Shown here piece after piece: positions 54,716 to 63,195 of a DNA stretch of 64,000 bases (within the stretch, counting starts at the first letter, position 1; each line of letters begins with the position of its first letter). The position numbers were made by a program, and so were the translations under genes. Source of the stretch: Bradyrhizobium sp. sBnM-33 (GTDB lineage Bacteria; Pseudomonadota; Alphaproteobacteria; Rhizobiales; Xanthobacteraceae); NCBI RefSeq assembly GCF_032917945.1, contig NZ_CP136624.1:806001-870000 (forward strand). The letters run 5' to 3'. The notes under the pieces were generated by a model. The model was given only the letters and a program-made list of their open reading frames with translations. It did no database searches and was not told the origin of the DNA.

Positions 54716-54794
54716 GTAGGATGGGTAGAGCGCAGCGAAACCCATCATTCGAAGCCAAAAATTGATGGGTATCGCTTCGCTCCACCCATCCTAC
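54716..54794. repeat. Palindromic intergenic repeat, family A (copy 2)
   Basis: It begins GTAGGATGGGTAGAGCGCAG and ends TCCACCCATCCTAC. It lies two bases after the fcs stop, in the gap before the first acyl-CoA dehydrogenase gene. Confidence 0.88.
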
Positions 54795-54823
54795 AGAGCC
54801 ATTACCAACGCGAGTAACACGCC

Positions 54824-55951
54824 ATGAACTTCGATTTCTCCGACGAACAAAAACAGATGCGCGACGCGGCGAGAAAATTTCTTGCCGAAAAGTGCCCGCC
54901 GAAGGCCGTGCGCGAGGTGCTCGACGGCAAGTCGCCGTACGACAAGGAATTGTGGAAGGGCCTCGCCGAGATGGGTTTTCTTGGCGTCGCGATCCCGGAA
55001 GAATTCGGTGGCGCCGGCGCGGGCCATCTCGAGCTCTGCGTGATCGCGGAAGAGATGGGCCGCGCGAATGCGCCGGTGCCGTTCTCCTCCACGGTCTATC
55101 TCGCCGCCGAGGCGCTGCTGCTGGCCGGCTCCGATGCGCAGAAGCAGAAATGGTTGCCGAAGATCGCCGCAGGCGAGGCGATCGGCACGCTGGCGCTGTT
55201 CGAGGGCAAGGGCAATCCGTCGCCGAAGGCGATCAAGCTGCAGGCTTCCGGCGGCACGCTCAACGGCATCAAGAAGCCGGTGCCGGATGGCGCGATTGCC
55301 GATTTCGCTGTGGTCGCCGCGCGCACCGGTTCGAGCGGGCGCGATTCCGATATCTCACTGTTCCTGGTCGACCTGAAGGCCGGCGGCGTCGAGGCGAAGC
55401 CGCTGACCAACATCGATCCGACCCGTGGCCAGGCCGAACTCATCTTCAAGAATGCCAAGGTCGAGCCGCTGGGAGCTGCTGGCGAGGGCTGGAGTATCCT
55501 CACGCAAGTGCTCGACCGCGCCGCGGTGCTGCTCGCGTTCGAGCAGGTCGGCGGCTCCGACCGTGCGCTCGAAATGGGTCGCGACTACGCGCTCGACCGT
55601 ATCGCGTTCGGCCGGCCGATCGGCTCGTTCCAGGCGGTGAAGCACATGCTCGCCGACATGTATGTCTCGGCAACGCTGGCGCGCTCGAATTGTTATTACG
55701 GCGCGTGGGCGCTCTCGACCAACGCGTCGGAATTGCCGGAAGCCGCTGCAGCCGCGCGCATCAGCGCGACGCAGGCGTTCCAACACTGCTCCAAGAACAA
55801 CATCCAGGTTCATGGCGGCATGGGCTTCACCTGGGAGTTCGACTGCCACATGTACTACCGCCGCGCCAACACCACCGCGCTGACGCTCGGCAGCCTGTCA
55901 TACTGGGAAGATCAGTTGATCGACCGCATGCGCAAGAAGAACGCGGCATAA
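54824..55951 (+). CDS. Acyl-CoA dehydrogenase family subunit lacking the catalytic Glu
   Basis: The 375-residue protein has the full fold (N-terminal helices, middle beta domain, C-terminal helices). The FAD-side motifs 'RIAFGRPIGSFQAVKHMLADM' and 'NNIQVHGGMGFTWEFD' are present. Where catalytic members have an 'EGT' glutamate this protein has 'YYRRANTTALTLGS'. This is the mark of the inactive-type subunits seen in alpha2beta2 FadE/ChsE-like dehydrogenases. I infer that it pairs with one or both catalytic paralogues downstream. Confidence 0.88.
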   Translation: MNFDFSDEQKQMRDAARKFLAEKCPPKAVREVLDGKSPYDKELWKGLAEMGFLGVAIPEEFGGAGAGHLELCVIAEEMGRANAPVPFSSTVYLAAEALLLAGSDAQKQKWLPKIAAGEAIGTLALFEGKGNPSPKAIKLQASGGTLNGIKKPVPDGAIADFAVVAARTGSSGRDSDISLFLVDLKAGGVEAKPLTNIDPTRGQAELIFKNAKVEPLGAAGEGWSILTQVLDRAAVLLAFEQVGGSDRALEMGRDYALDRIAFGRPIGSFQAVKHMLADMYVSATLARSNCYYGAWALSTNASELPEAAAAARISATQAFQHCSKNNIQVHGGMGFTWEFDCHMYYRRANTTALTLGSLSYWEDQLIDRMRKKNAA

Positions 55952-55958
55952 GGCACCT

Positions 55959-56040
55959 GTAGGATGGGTAGAGCGAAGCGAAACCCATCATCACACCGGC
56001 CGAGAAGGAGATGGGTATCGCTTCGCTCCACCCATCCTAC
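55959..56040. repeat. Palindromic intergenic repeat, family A (copy 3)
   Basis: It begins GTAGGATGGGTAGAGCGAAG and ends CGCTCCACCCATCCTAC. It fills the gap between the first and second acyl-CoA dehydrogenase genes. Confidence 0.88.
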
Positions 56041-56070
56041 GAAGCCGGAACGCGATCGAGGATTGAGAAC

Positions 56071-57318
56071 ATGAACTTCGACGACACACCGCAGGAAGCC
56101 GCGTTCCGCGCCGAGGCCCGCGCATGGATACAAGCCAATGCGCCGAAGCAGTACGAGGAAGAACTTCGAAAATCCTCGCTCGGCCGCACAGTGCTGAAGG
56201 GCGCCAACATTCTCGAGGTCGCAAAGGCCTGGCAAAAGAAGAAGGCCGATGCCGGCTGGGCCTGCCTGCACTGGCCGAAGGAATATGGCGGCCGCGGCGC
56301 CTCGCCGATCGAGCGGGTGATCTGGCAGCAGGAAGAGGGGCCGTTCGGCAAGCTCAGCGGCATGTTCATCATCGGCCATGGCATGTGCGGGCCGACCATG
56401 ATGGCCTATGCCGGCGAGGAGCAGAAGCGCAAATATCTGCCGCCGCTCGCTTCCGGCGAAAAAATTTGGTGCCAGCTATTCTCCGAACCCGCCGGCGGCT
56501 CCGACGTCGCAGGGCTTCGCACCCGCGCCGAGAAGAAGGGCGACGACTGGATCATCAACGGCCAGAAGATCTGGACCTCGGGCGCGCATTATTCCGATTA
56601 CGGTATCCTGCTGACGCGCACCGATCCCAATGTGCCCAAGCACAAGGGCCTCACCATGTTCTTCCTTGATATGAAGAGCCCGGGCGTCGAGGTGCGGCCG
56701 ATCAAGCAGGCCAGCGGCCAGTCCGACTTCAACGAGGTCTACTTCACTGACGTGAAGATCCCGGACTCGCAGCGGCTTGGCGCCGTCAATGACGGCTGGA
56801 ACGTTTCGCTGACGACGCTGATGAACGAGCGCATGTCGATCGGCGCGGGCGTCGCGACAGGCTTTCCGGAACTGTTCGAGTTCTGCAACGGCCTGATGCT
56901 GGAGAATGGACCCGCGATCGAGGACCGCAACGTTCGTTCACGTCTTGCGAACTATGCGGTGAAGGCGAGCGGCCTGAGATATACCAGCATGCGCGCGATC
57001 TCGGCGCTGTCGAAAGGCGAGCGGCCCGGACCGGAAAATTCCATCGGCAAACTGGTGGCGGGATCGATGGTCCAGGAAGTCGCGATGTATGCGCTCGACC
57101 TGCAGGGCGCCGCCGGCGCGCTGAGCGGGCCCGACGACGCCGAGGTCGCCGGAAAATTCCAGGCGATGCTGCTGCGCGCGCCGGGCACCCGCGTCGAAGG
57201 CGGCACCGACGAGATCATGCGCAACATCATCGCCGAGCGCGTGCTTGGCTTGCCCGGCGATATCCGCGTCGACAAGGACGTGCCGTTCAACCAGATCCCG
57301 ACCAAGGGACGCGCATAG
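56071..57318 (+). CDS. Acyl-CoA dehydrogenase, catalytic paralogue 1
   Basis: The 415-residue flavoenzyme has 'EPAGGSDVAGLRTRAEK' (about 142-158), 'WIINGQKIWTSGAHYSDYG' and the end 'VEGGTDEIMRNIIAERVLGLP', where the glutamate of EGG is the catalytic base. It introduces a double bond at C2-C3 of an acyl-CoA. ATG 56071 is used; the longer frame starts in the repeat. Most residues match the next gene, so the pair arose by tandem duplication. Confidence 0.9.
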   Translation: MNFDDTPQEAAFRAEARAWIQANAPKQYEEELRKSSLGRTVLKGANILEVAKAWQKKKADAGWACLHWPKEYGGRGASPIERVIWQQEEGPFGKLSGMFIIGHGMCGPTMMAYAGEEQKRKYLPPLASGEKIWCQLFSEPAGGSDVAGLRTRAEKKGDDWIINGQKIWTSGAHYSDYGILLTRTDPNVPKHKGLTMFFLDMKSPGVEVRPIKQASGQSDFNEVYFTDVKIPDSQRLGAVNDGWNVSLTTLMNERMSIGAGVATGFPELFEFCNGLMLENGPAIEDRNVRSRLANYAVKASGLRYTSMRAISALSKGERPGPENSIGKLVAGSMVQEVAMYALDLQGAAGALSGPDDAEVAGKFQAMLLRAPGTRVEGGTDEIMRNIIAERVLGLPGDIRVDKDVPFNQIPTKGRA

Positions 57319-57324
57319 AAATGA

Positions 57325-57430
57325 AGGCCCTCATCCTGAGGAGCGGCGCATGCGCCGCGTCTCGAAGGATGAAGGCCCGGCTGGTGGCCTCATGGTTCGA
57401 GACGCGCTTCGCGCTCCTCACCATGAGGGT
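57325..57430. repeat. Palindromic intergenic repeat, family H
   Basis: It contains CCCTCATCCTGAGGAGC, CGTCTCGAAGGATGA and the distal GGTTCGAGACGCGCTTCGCG with CTCACCATGAGGGT. It lies in the gap between the two duplicated dehydrogenase genes. It is the only copy of this family that I find in the window. Confidence 0.85.
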
Positions 57431-57468
57431 AAAGAACGATGCAAGATTAGAAAAATGAGAGGTCCGCC

Positions 57469-58713
57469 ATGAACTTCGACGATACCCCGCAGGAAGCGGA
57501 ATTCCGCAGCCTGGCCCGCAAATGGATCGACGCCAATGCGCCCAAACAATACGAGGCGGAGCTGTCAAAATCCTCGCTCGGGCGGATCCGGCTGGAGAAG
57601 GAAGACATCGTCGATGTCGGCAAGGCGTGGCAAAAGAAGAAGGCCGAAGGCGGCTGGGCCTGCCTGCACTGGCCGAAGGAATATGGCGGCCGCGGCGCCA
57701 GCCCGATCGAGAAGGTGATCTGGCAACAGGAAGAGGGCGTCTACGGCAAGCTGACGCAGCCGTTCCAGATCGGCGAGGGCATGTGCGGCCCGACCGTGAT
57801 GGCGTTCGGCAGCGAGGAGCACAAGCGTCACTATCTGCCAAAACTTGCTTCCGGCGAGCACATCTGGTGTCAGCTCTTCTCCGAACCGGCCGGCGGCTCG
57901 GATGTCGCGGGGCTGCGAACGCGCGCGGAAAAGCAGGGCGACAACTGGATCATCAACGGCCAGAAGATATGGACCTCGGGCGCGCATTATTCCGACTACG
58001 GCCTGCTGATCACGCGCACCGATCCCAACGTGCCCAAGCACAAGGGCCTGACGATGTTCTTTCTGGACATGAAGAGCAAGGGCGTCGAGGTGCGGCCGAT
58101 CAAGCAGGCCAACGGCATGCAGGAATTCAACGAGGTCTATTTCACCGATGTCGTGATCCCCGACAGCCAGCGGCTCGGCGCGGTCGGCGATGGCTGGAAC
58201 GTGTCGCTGACCACGCTGATGAACGAGCGGATGTCGATCGGCTCGCGGCTCGCGACCGGCTTCCCCGAGATGTTCGAATTCTGCTCTAACCTGATGACCG
58301 ATGACGGGCTCGCGATCGACGATCCCGCGACGCGCTCAAAACTCGCGAGTTGGGCGGTGAAGGCGAGCGGGCTGAAATACACCAGCTACCGCGCCATCTC
58401 CTCGCTATCGAAGGGCGAGCGGCCGGGCCCGGAAAACTCCATCGGCAAGCTGGTGTCGGGTTCGATGCTGCAGGACATCGCGACCTATGCGATGGACCTG
58501 CAGGGCGCGGCCGGCGCGCTGACGGGCGCCGATGAGGAGGCGGCGCGCGGCCAGTTCCAGCAGATGCTGTTGTCCTCGCCCTCGATGCGCATTGCCGGCG
58601 GCACCGACGAGATCCTGCGCAACATCATCGCCGAGCGCGTGCTCGGCCTGCCCGGCGACATCAGGGTCGACAAGGACGTGCCGTTCAACAAGATCCCGAC
58701 CAAGGGGCGGTAG
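57469..58713 (+). CDS. Acyl-CoA dehydrogenase, catalytic paralogue 2
   Basis: The 414-residue close paralogue of the preceding gene has the same start 'MNFDDTPQEA', the same 'EPAGGSDVAGLRTRAEK' and 'IAGGTDEILRNIIAERVLGLP'. In this last motif Ala replaces the Glu found in copy 1 ('RVEGGTDEI' versus 'RIAGGTDEI'). The two therefore differ at or next to the expected catalytic base, which may shift activity or substrate. An aspartate-glutamate two residues later could be the alternative base. GAGAGGTCCGCC precedes the ATG. Confidence 0.88.
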   Translation: MNFDDTPQEAEFRSLARKWIDANAPKQYEAELSKSSLGRIRLEKEDIVDVGKAWQKKKAEGGWACLHWPKEYGGRGASPIEKVIWQQEEGVYGKLTQPFQIGEGMCGPTVMAFGSEEHKRHYLPKLASGEHIWCQLFSEPAGGSDVAGLRTRAEKQGDNWIINGQKIWTSGAHYSDYGLLITRTDPNVPKHKGLTMFFLDMKSKGVEVRPIKQANGMQEFNEVYFTDVVIPDSQRLGAVGDGWNVSLTTLMNERMSIGSRLATGFPEMFEFCSNLMTDDGLAIDDPATRSKLASWAVKASGLKYTSYRAISSLSKGERPGPENSIGKLVSGSMLQDIATYAMDLQGAAGALTGADEEAARGQFQQMLLSSPSMRIAGGTDEILRNIIAERVLGLPGDIRVDKDVPFNKIPTKGR

Positions 58714-58734
58714 TTCTCGGCCCGGTAAACTCTC

Positions 58735-58872
58735 GCGTCCCGGACGCGGTGCAGCGTGTCCCGGCGATGCGAAGCATCGTCCGATGCGCTGCTCCGCACA
58801 GCCGGGACCTACACGCAATTGGCCCCGGCTCTGCAGCGCACCGCTCCGCGCTGCGCTGCGTACGGGGCACGA
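58735..58872. repeat. Palindromic intergenic repeat, family E (copy 4)
   Basis: It begins GCGTCCCGGACGCGGTGCAG and ends CGTACGGGGCACGAA. It separates the last dehydrogenase gene from the nitroreductase. Confidence 0.85.
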
Positions 58873-58886
58873 AAGTGAGCAAGGCC

Positions 58887-59587
58887 ATGGATACTGCCGT
58901 GAACCAACAAGATCGCATCGACGTGCTCGAGGACCTCCTGAACGAGCGCTACTCCGTTCGAGCTTTCCTGCCGCAGGAGGTGCCGCGCGAGACCATCGAG
59001 CATATTCTGAAGGTCGCGCAACGCACGGCGTCATGGTGCAACAGCCAGCCCTGGCAGGTGCTGATCGCCAGCGGCGGTGCCAAGGAAAAGTTTCGCAAGG
59101 CGATCTATGCCGAAGCCGCCTCCGGCGCAAAGGACGATCATGATTTCACGCCGCCGCGCGAATATCTCGGCGTTTATCTCGAACGCCGCCGCGAGAGCGG
59201 TTTTCAGCTCTACAATACGCTCGGCATCGCCAGAGGTGACAAGATGGCCTACGCCAAGCAGGCGCTGGAGAACTACAATTTCTTCGGCGCCCCCCGCATG
59301 TCGCCATCATCCACACCGACGAACCGCTCGGCATCTATGGTGCGGTCGATTGTGGCGCCTATGTCTCGAATTTCATGCTGGCCGCACAGGCGCTCGGCCT
59401 CGGCACCATTCCGCAGGCCGCATTGGCGCGGCATTCCGGATTGATCCGGCGTCACTTCAAGCTGGCAGATGATCGTCGCGTGGTCTGCGGCATCTCCTTC
59501 GGCTATGCTGACCACGCCCACAAGGTCAACAGCTACCGCACCTCGCGGGCGAGCGTCGCCGATACGGTCACCTTCGTGGACGAGTAG
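58887..59587 (+). pseudogene. Nitroreductase-family gene with a frameshift
   Basis: Codons 1-135 encode a normal nitroreductase N-terminus ('RYSVRAFLPQEVPRETIEHIL', 'ASWCNSQPWQVLIASG') up to 'NYNFFGAP'. At the run of six C at 59290-59295 the frame breaks. The expected continuation 'HVAIIHTDEPLGIYGAVDCG' is found in another frame and runs to the normal C-terminus ('GLGTIPQAALA', 'RRVVCGISFGYAD') at 59587. One extra C, or two fewer, would restore the gene. It would be an FMN oxidoreductase. Either a true recent mutation, a phase-variable tract or an assembly error explains it. GTG 58875 is an alternative start. Confidence 0.85.
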
Positions 59588-59590
59588 CTG

Positions 59591-59712
59591 CCCTTCTCCC
59601 CTTGTGGGAGAAGGTGGCGCGAAGCGCCGAATGAGGGGTCTCCATCCGCGGAGACAACCCCTCACCCGTCTTCGCGTCGCGAAGCCACCCTCTCCCACAA
59701 GGGGAGAGGGGG
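59591..59712. repeat. Palindromic intergenic repeat, family D (copy 4)
   Basis: It begins CCCTTCTCCCCTTGTGGGAG and ends CCTCTCCCACAAGGGGAGAG. It lies between the convergent nitroreductase and ankyrin genes. Confidence 0.88.
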
Positions 59713-59720
59713 AAGAATGT

Positions 59721-61355
59721 TCAAGCTCCGCGACCTAGCAGCTCCTCGGTGACATCGTCGGAAAACCGCTTCTTGATTCCTGCGACCACCACCCATTCGG
59801 GATCGTTGGGGATTGCCGTCGCACCCGGCATGCCATGATCGAGCAGGGCGCGCGCGCAGCCGGCCCAATCACCGCCTTCGACCGGCTCGTTGCAGGAGGC
59901 CCATCCCAGCGTGCCGCAGGCATTGTCGCCATGACCATGCTGCTCGCTCCACTCAGCGCCGTGTTCAAGCAGGAAGCGCGTGAGCGCCGCGTCGCCCCGG
60001 AACACCGCGAGGTTGAGCGCGGATGCATCCCAGTCGCCGCCGCGCACCGCGATCGGCCAGCCGAGCCGGACCATCAGCTTGACGACGTCATCGGCGCCGG
60101 CTGCGGCCATATCGGGCAATAGCCGGAACTGTGCTGCCGGCAACGCGGACGGCAGGTCGGGCCGCCGCGAGCGGATCGCCCGCGCCTCCGTTTCGTCGCC
60201 GCGCGCACATGCGGCGACAAAGCGTTCTTCGTCTGAGATATCAGGTTCGCCCTCGCGCAGCAGGGCTGCGACCTCGGACAGTCCGAACTGCAGTGCCAGC
60301 CTGTAGGCACTGATGCCGTCAGCGGTTGGTCGCAACCGGTCGGCGCCGACCTCCAGCAATGCCTTCACATGGCGCGGGCGCCGGCGGTAGATCGCCCATG
60401 CCAAAGGCGAACCCCAATCGGTCAGCGGCTTGTTTCGTGCTGGCTCGTTTGGATCGCCGCCATGCTGCAGCAACAGCTTTAGCGCGCTGTCGTCTTCGAG
60501 ATCGATCGCGCGGTAGATCGCGTTGCTCTCTGCAATCCGCGCGCCGTGCTCTAGCAATAGCCGCGTGCACGCGGGATTCTCCAATGAATGATAAAGCGAT
60601 TCGCCGTCATTGGGATCTGCTCCCGCTTCGAGCAGCAATTTGGTCAGCGCCGGATCATGGTTGCTGCCGGCCGCGCCATAAAGCGTCGAGAGCGGATAGC
60701 GTTGGTCGGGCGCATTCAGCGATCCAGGCGGCCAGCGGCTGTAGATGTGCTGGTTGGCGTCGGCGCCTGCCGCGATGAGCAATTGCGCGCAGCGATGCAG
60801 GCGCTCGCGAAATTCTTCCACGCGCAGCAGGCTCGAATGCGCGACCGCGAACAGCGGTGGCAATCGCAGCGGGCCGCCGGGACGGTTGATCCAGGTCGGA
60901 TCGGCCTGTGTCGCTCGCCGCAGCGCGTCTTCATCGCCGATCGCGCAGGCGAGATGGGGATCGCCGTCAACAAGTTCGGGATCATCGGTCATGATGCGCA
61001 GCGCGACGCGCGGGTTGGCACGGTTGATTGTGCCGCTGACGTCGCCAGAATAGAGAAGCTGAGCCCAGTACAGGACGCGGGCGGCGCGCTCGTTGCGCAC
61101 AGCCGTCTGTACTTCGACGTAACGCTTCAGGTCGGGCCAGGAAGCAAAGCCGTGCTCGCGCGCGATGCATGATTGCGCGTCGTGCAGGCGAAGATCGAGG
61201 GACGCAATATCGCCGTCGCTGCGGCCGGCCGCCGCCGGCAGCGCTTGCCGAAACCGCGCCATCGTCGCCGGGTCGCGGCTTCGATAGAGGCGGATCAATT
61301 CCTTGGCTTGTTTCTTCAGATGATCGAGATTCAATCGATCGGGAGACCGGTTCAT
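59721..61355 (-). CDS. Ankyrin-repeat protein
   Basis: The 544-residue soluble protein has about 100 N-terminal residues with the 'LNLDHLKKQAKELIRLYR' start and 'SCIAREHGFASWPDLKRYVE' motif common in bacterial ankyrin proteins. At least six ankyrin-type repeats follow, for example 'LTKLLLEAGADPNDGES', 'LKLLLQHGGDPNEPA', 'VKALLEVGADRLRPT' and 'LTRFLLEHGAEWSEQ'. Such proteins mediate protein-protein contacts; no enzyme domain or secretion signal is seen. It is not obviously linked to its neighbours. Confidence 0.88.
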   Translation of the reverse strand: MNRSPDRLNLDHLKKQAKELIRLYRSRDPATMARFRQALPAAAGRSDGDIASLDLRLHDAQSCIAREHGFASWPDLKRYVEVQTAVRNERAARVLYWAQLLYSGDVSGTINRANPRVALRIMTDDPELVDGDPHLACAIGDEDALRRATQADPTWINRPGGPLRLPPLFAVAHSSLLRVEEFRERLHRCAQLLIAAGADANQHIYSRWPPGSLNAPDQRYPLSTLYGAAGSNHDPALTKLLLEAGADPNDGESLYHSLENPACTRLLLEHGARIAESNAIYRAIDLEDDSALKLLLQHGGDPNEPARNKPLTDWGSPLAWAIYRRRPRHVKALLEVGADRLRPTADGISAYRLALQFGLSEVAALLREGEPDISDEERFVAACARGDETEARAIRSRRPDLPSALPAAQFRLLPDMAAAGADDVVKLMVRLGWPIAVRGGDWDASALNLAVFRGDAALTRFLLEHGAEWSEQHGHGDNACGTLGWASCNEPVEGGDWAGCARALLDHGMPGATAIPNDPEWVVVAGIKKRFSDDVTEELLGRGA

Positions 61356-61586
61356 CAGACACCTCCGTGCATGACATCGCCGACGGCCCGCAATACCGGC
61401 TGCACAAAGGCTCTAGATTTCGCTCGAAAGCTGCAAGTGGGTTCAACCCTTCCCGCGGGCCCGGGAGCGGCTTGCACCGCAGGCGCCACAATATGGCTGC
61501 AGCGGGCAGGGGTCAACGTACTCAGGCAAGCGGAAAAATCCCGGTCGCTGGCGCGGCCGGGATCTTTCTTACAGAACGCTATTCGA

Positions 61587-61847
61587 TCAGTAGGCGCAGA
61601 CGTTCACGGTGCGCAGGCGCATGCCACGGCGGGTTTCGACCCAGCGCTGCTGCAGGCAGCCGTTCAAACCGGTGTTGACGTAGACGCCGCCGAAGCCAAC
61701 GCCGATGGCGGGACCCCAGCCATGGCCCCAATGATGGCCCCAGTGATGGCCGTGGTAAAAGCCGCCGGCGGAAGCGGGCGCTGCAGCGGCAATGGTCAGC
61801 GAGGCGGCGGAAATCAGTCCGAGGGTAACCTTGCGAAACATACTCAT
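61587..61847 (-). CDS. Small secreted His/Gly-rich protein
   Basis: The 86-residue protein has a signal peptide over residues 1-27 (ending ASA). A 'HGHHWGHHWGHGWGP' stretch (about 32-46) could bind metal ions. A C-terminal segment with two cysteines (Cys64 and Cys84) holds 'GCLQQRWVETRRGMRLRTVNVC'. Similar short secreted proteins are common in Bradyrhizobium but have no known role. GGAGAAA precedes the ATG. An MSM start offers a second ATG six bases later. Confidence 0.8.
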   Translation of the reverse strand: MSMFRKVTLGLISAASLTIAAAAPASAGGFYHGHHWGHHWGHGWGPAIGVGFGGVYVNTGLNGCLQQRWVETRRGMRLRTVNVCAY

Positions 61848-61971
61848 TTTCTCCAGTTGCTTGGCACGAGGCCGTTGTTGCGTCCCTGCCCATCAGTCGG
61901 ACCACAGGCGGATTGCGTTCACGCGCAAGGGGGAGAATCGTGTTTCAGGAGTGTTTCGTGTCGCCAAATAT

Positions 61972-62127
61972 CGCGTCCCGGACGCGGCGCAGCGCCACAA
62001 GTGCGTTCACGCGCGTCTTCGACGCGCTATGGCGTTGAGCCGCAGCGCCGGGATCCAGCGCCAGGGATCCCGGCATAGCAGCGCATCACGCCGCAAAGTG
62101 CGGCGCGCTGCGCAGCATCCGGGGTAC
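61972..62127. repeat. Palindromic intergenic repeat, family E (copy 5, with insertion)
   Basis: It begins GCGTCCCGGACGCGGCGCAG and ends GCAGCATCCGGGGTACG, with an extra GGGATCCAGCGCCAGGGATC piece in the middle. It lies between the secreted protein start and the crotonase stop; the remaining bases of the 290-base gap hold nothing recognisable. Confidence 0.8.
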
Positions 62128-62137
62128 GCCCCCCGCT

Positions 62138-62923
62138 CTAGAACCGCGGCGGCCGCTTTTCTGCGAACGCCTCGATGCCTTCCTTGATCTCGGCGCTACG
62201 CATGCTCTCGCGATGGCGCAGGTCGGCAGCCTCTTCGTCGAGCTTGCCGCGGGCGAATTCGTTGATGGCGTGCTTCATGCCGCGCATTGCCAGCGGCGCG
62301 TTGCCGGCCAGGATAGCGGCGAGACGATCCACTTCCTCGTCCAGCATCTCGACCGGCGCCATGGCGGTGAGGTACCCGATCCGCAGCATTTCCGGTGCGG
62401 TAATCTTCTGCGCGGTGAGAAACAGCATTTTTGCGTTGTCGACGCCGAGCCGGGAAACGTAGCGCTTAATTCCGCTCTTGTAATAATGCAGGCCGAGCCG
62501 CGCCGCCGGCATGAACATTTCGGCCGTATCGACGCCGATACGGAAATCGCAGGCCAGCGCCAGATCGGTCGAGCCGCCATAAACGCCGCCATTGAGCCGG
62601 CAGATCGTCGGCACGCCGAGATCCTCCAGCCGGTTGACGACGACCTCAAACGCCGATCCTGCGCTCTGTTGTTCCTTCTCGCTGGTCACTCGATCCGCGA
62701 CCGAATTGAGATCGTAGCCCGCGCTGAAGGCGCGGCCGGTGCCGGTCAGCACCAGCACGCGGATCGCGGGATCAGCCTCGATCCGGTCGAACAGTTTCAT
62801 GAGTTCGCCGAGGTCCTCGCTCTGCAACCGGTTCAGATGTTTCGGCCGGTTGAGGCGGATGGTGGCGCGCGGGCCGCTGATCTCGAGGATGGGCGCGCTC
62901 GCCGTCTCGGCTGTATCGGACAT
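62138..62923 (-). CDS. Enoyl-CoA hydratase/isomerase family protein
   Basis: The 261-residue crotonase has 'GRAFSAGYDLNSVAD' (about 63-77) and 'NGGVYGGSTDLALACD' (about 110-125) for the oxyanion hole. The catalytic region 'AARLGLHYYKSGIKRYVSRLG' lacks the two acidic residues of true hydratases, so another crotonase reaction is possible. ATG 62923 is used, with GGAG seven bases upstream; 62935 is an alternative. It is divergent from the cyclic-nucleotide-binding protein gene. Confidence 0.85.
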   Translation of the reverse strand: MSDTAETASAPILEISGPRATIRLNRPKHLNRLQSEDLGELMKLFDRIEADPAIRVLVLTGTGRAFSAGYDLNSVADRVTSEKEQQSAGSAFEVVVNRLEDLGVPTICRLNGGVYGGSTDLALACDFRIGVDTAEMFMPAARLGLHYYKSGIKRYVSRLGVDNAKMLFLTAQKITAPEMLRIGYLTAMAPVEMLDEEVDRLAAILAGNAPLAMRGMKHAINEFARGKLDEEAADLRHRESMRSAEIKEGIEAFAEKRPPRF

Positions 62924-63195
62924 TATTTGCTCCATTGTTCAGCCGTCATCGCCAACACAAGCGTGCCTGCTGCTGGGGAGAGCGTCAACGATGCCCTCGC
63001 GCCCGGTGCGCCAGGCGGTCGGGTTCGGGCCATGGGCGGGCTATATGGACGGGAATTTTACCCGGGAATAGTGAGAATCCCGACAAAACGTCGCCTTTTC
63101 CTCGTATACCAAAAGGGCCCTGCGGGCATTACGATAGCGGGCGCCGCAGCAGAATCGCGAAAAATCAGTCCCTGAAGAAAATTGGTTGGCCTCCA

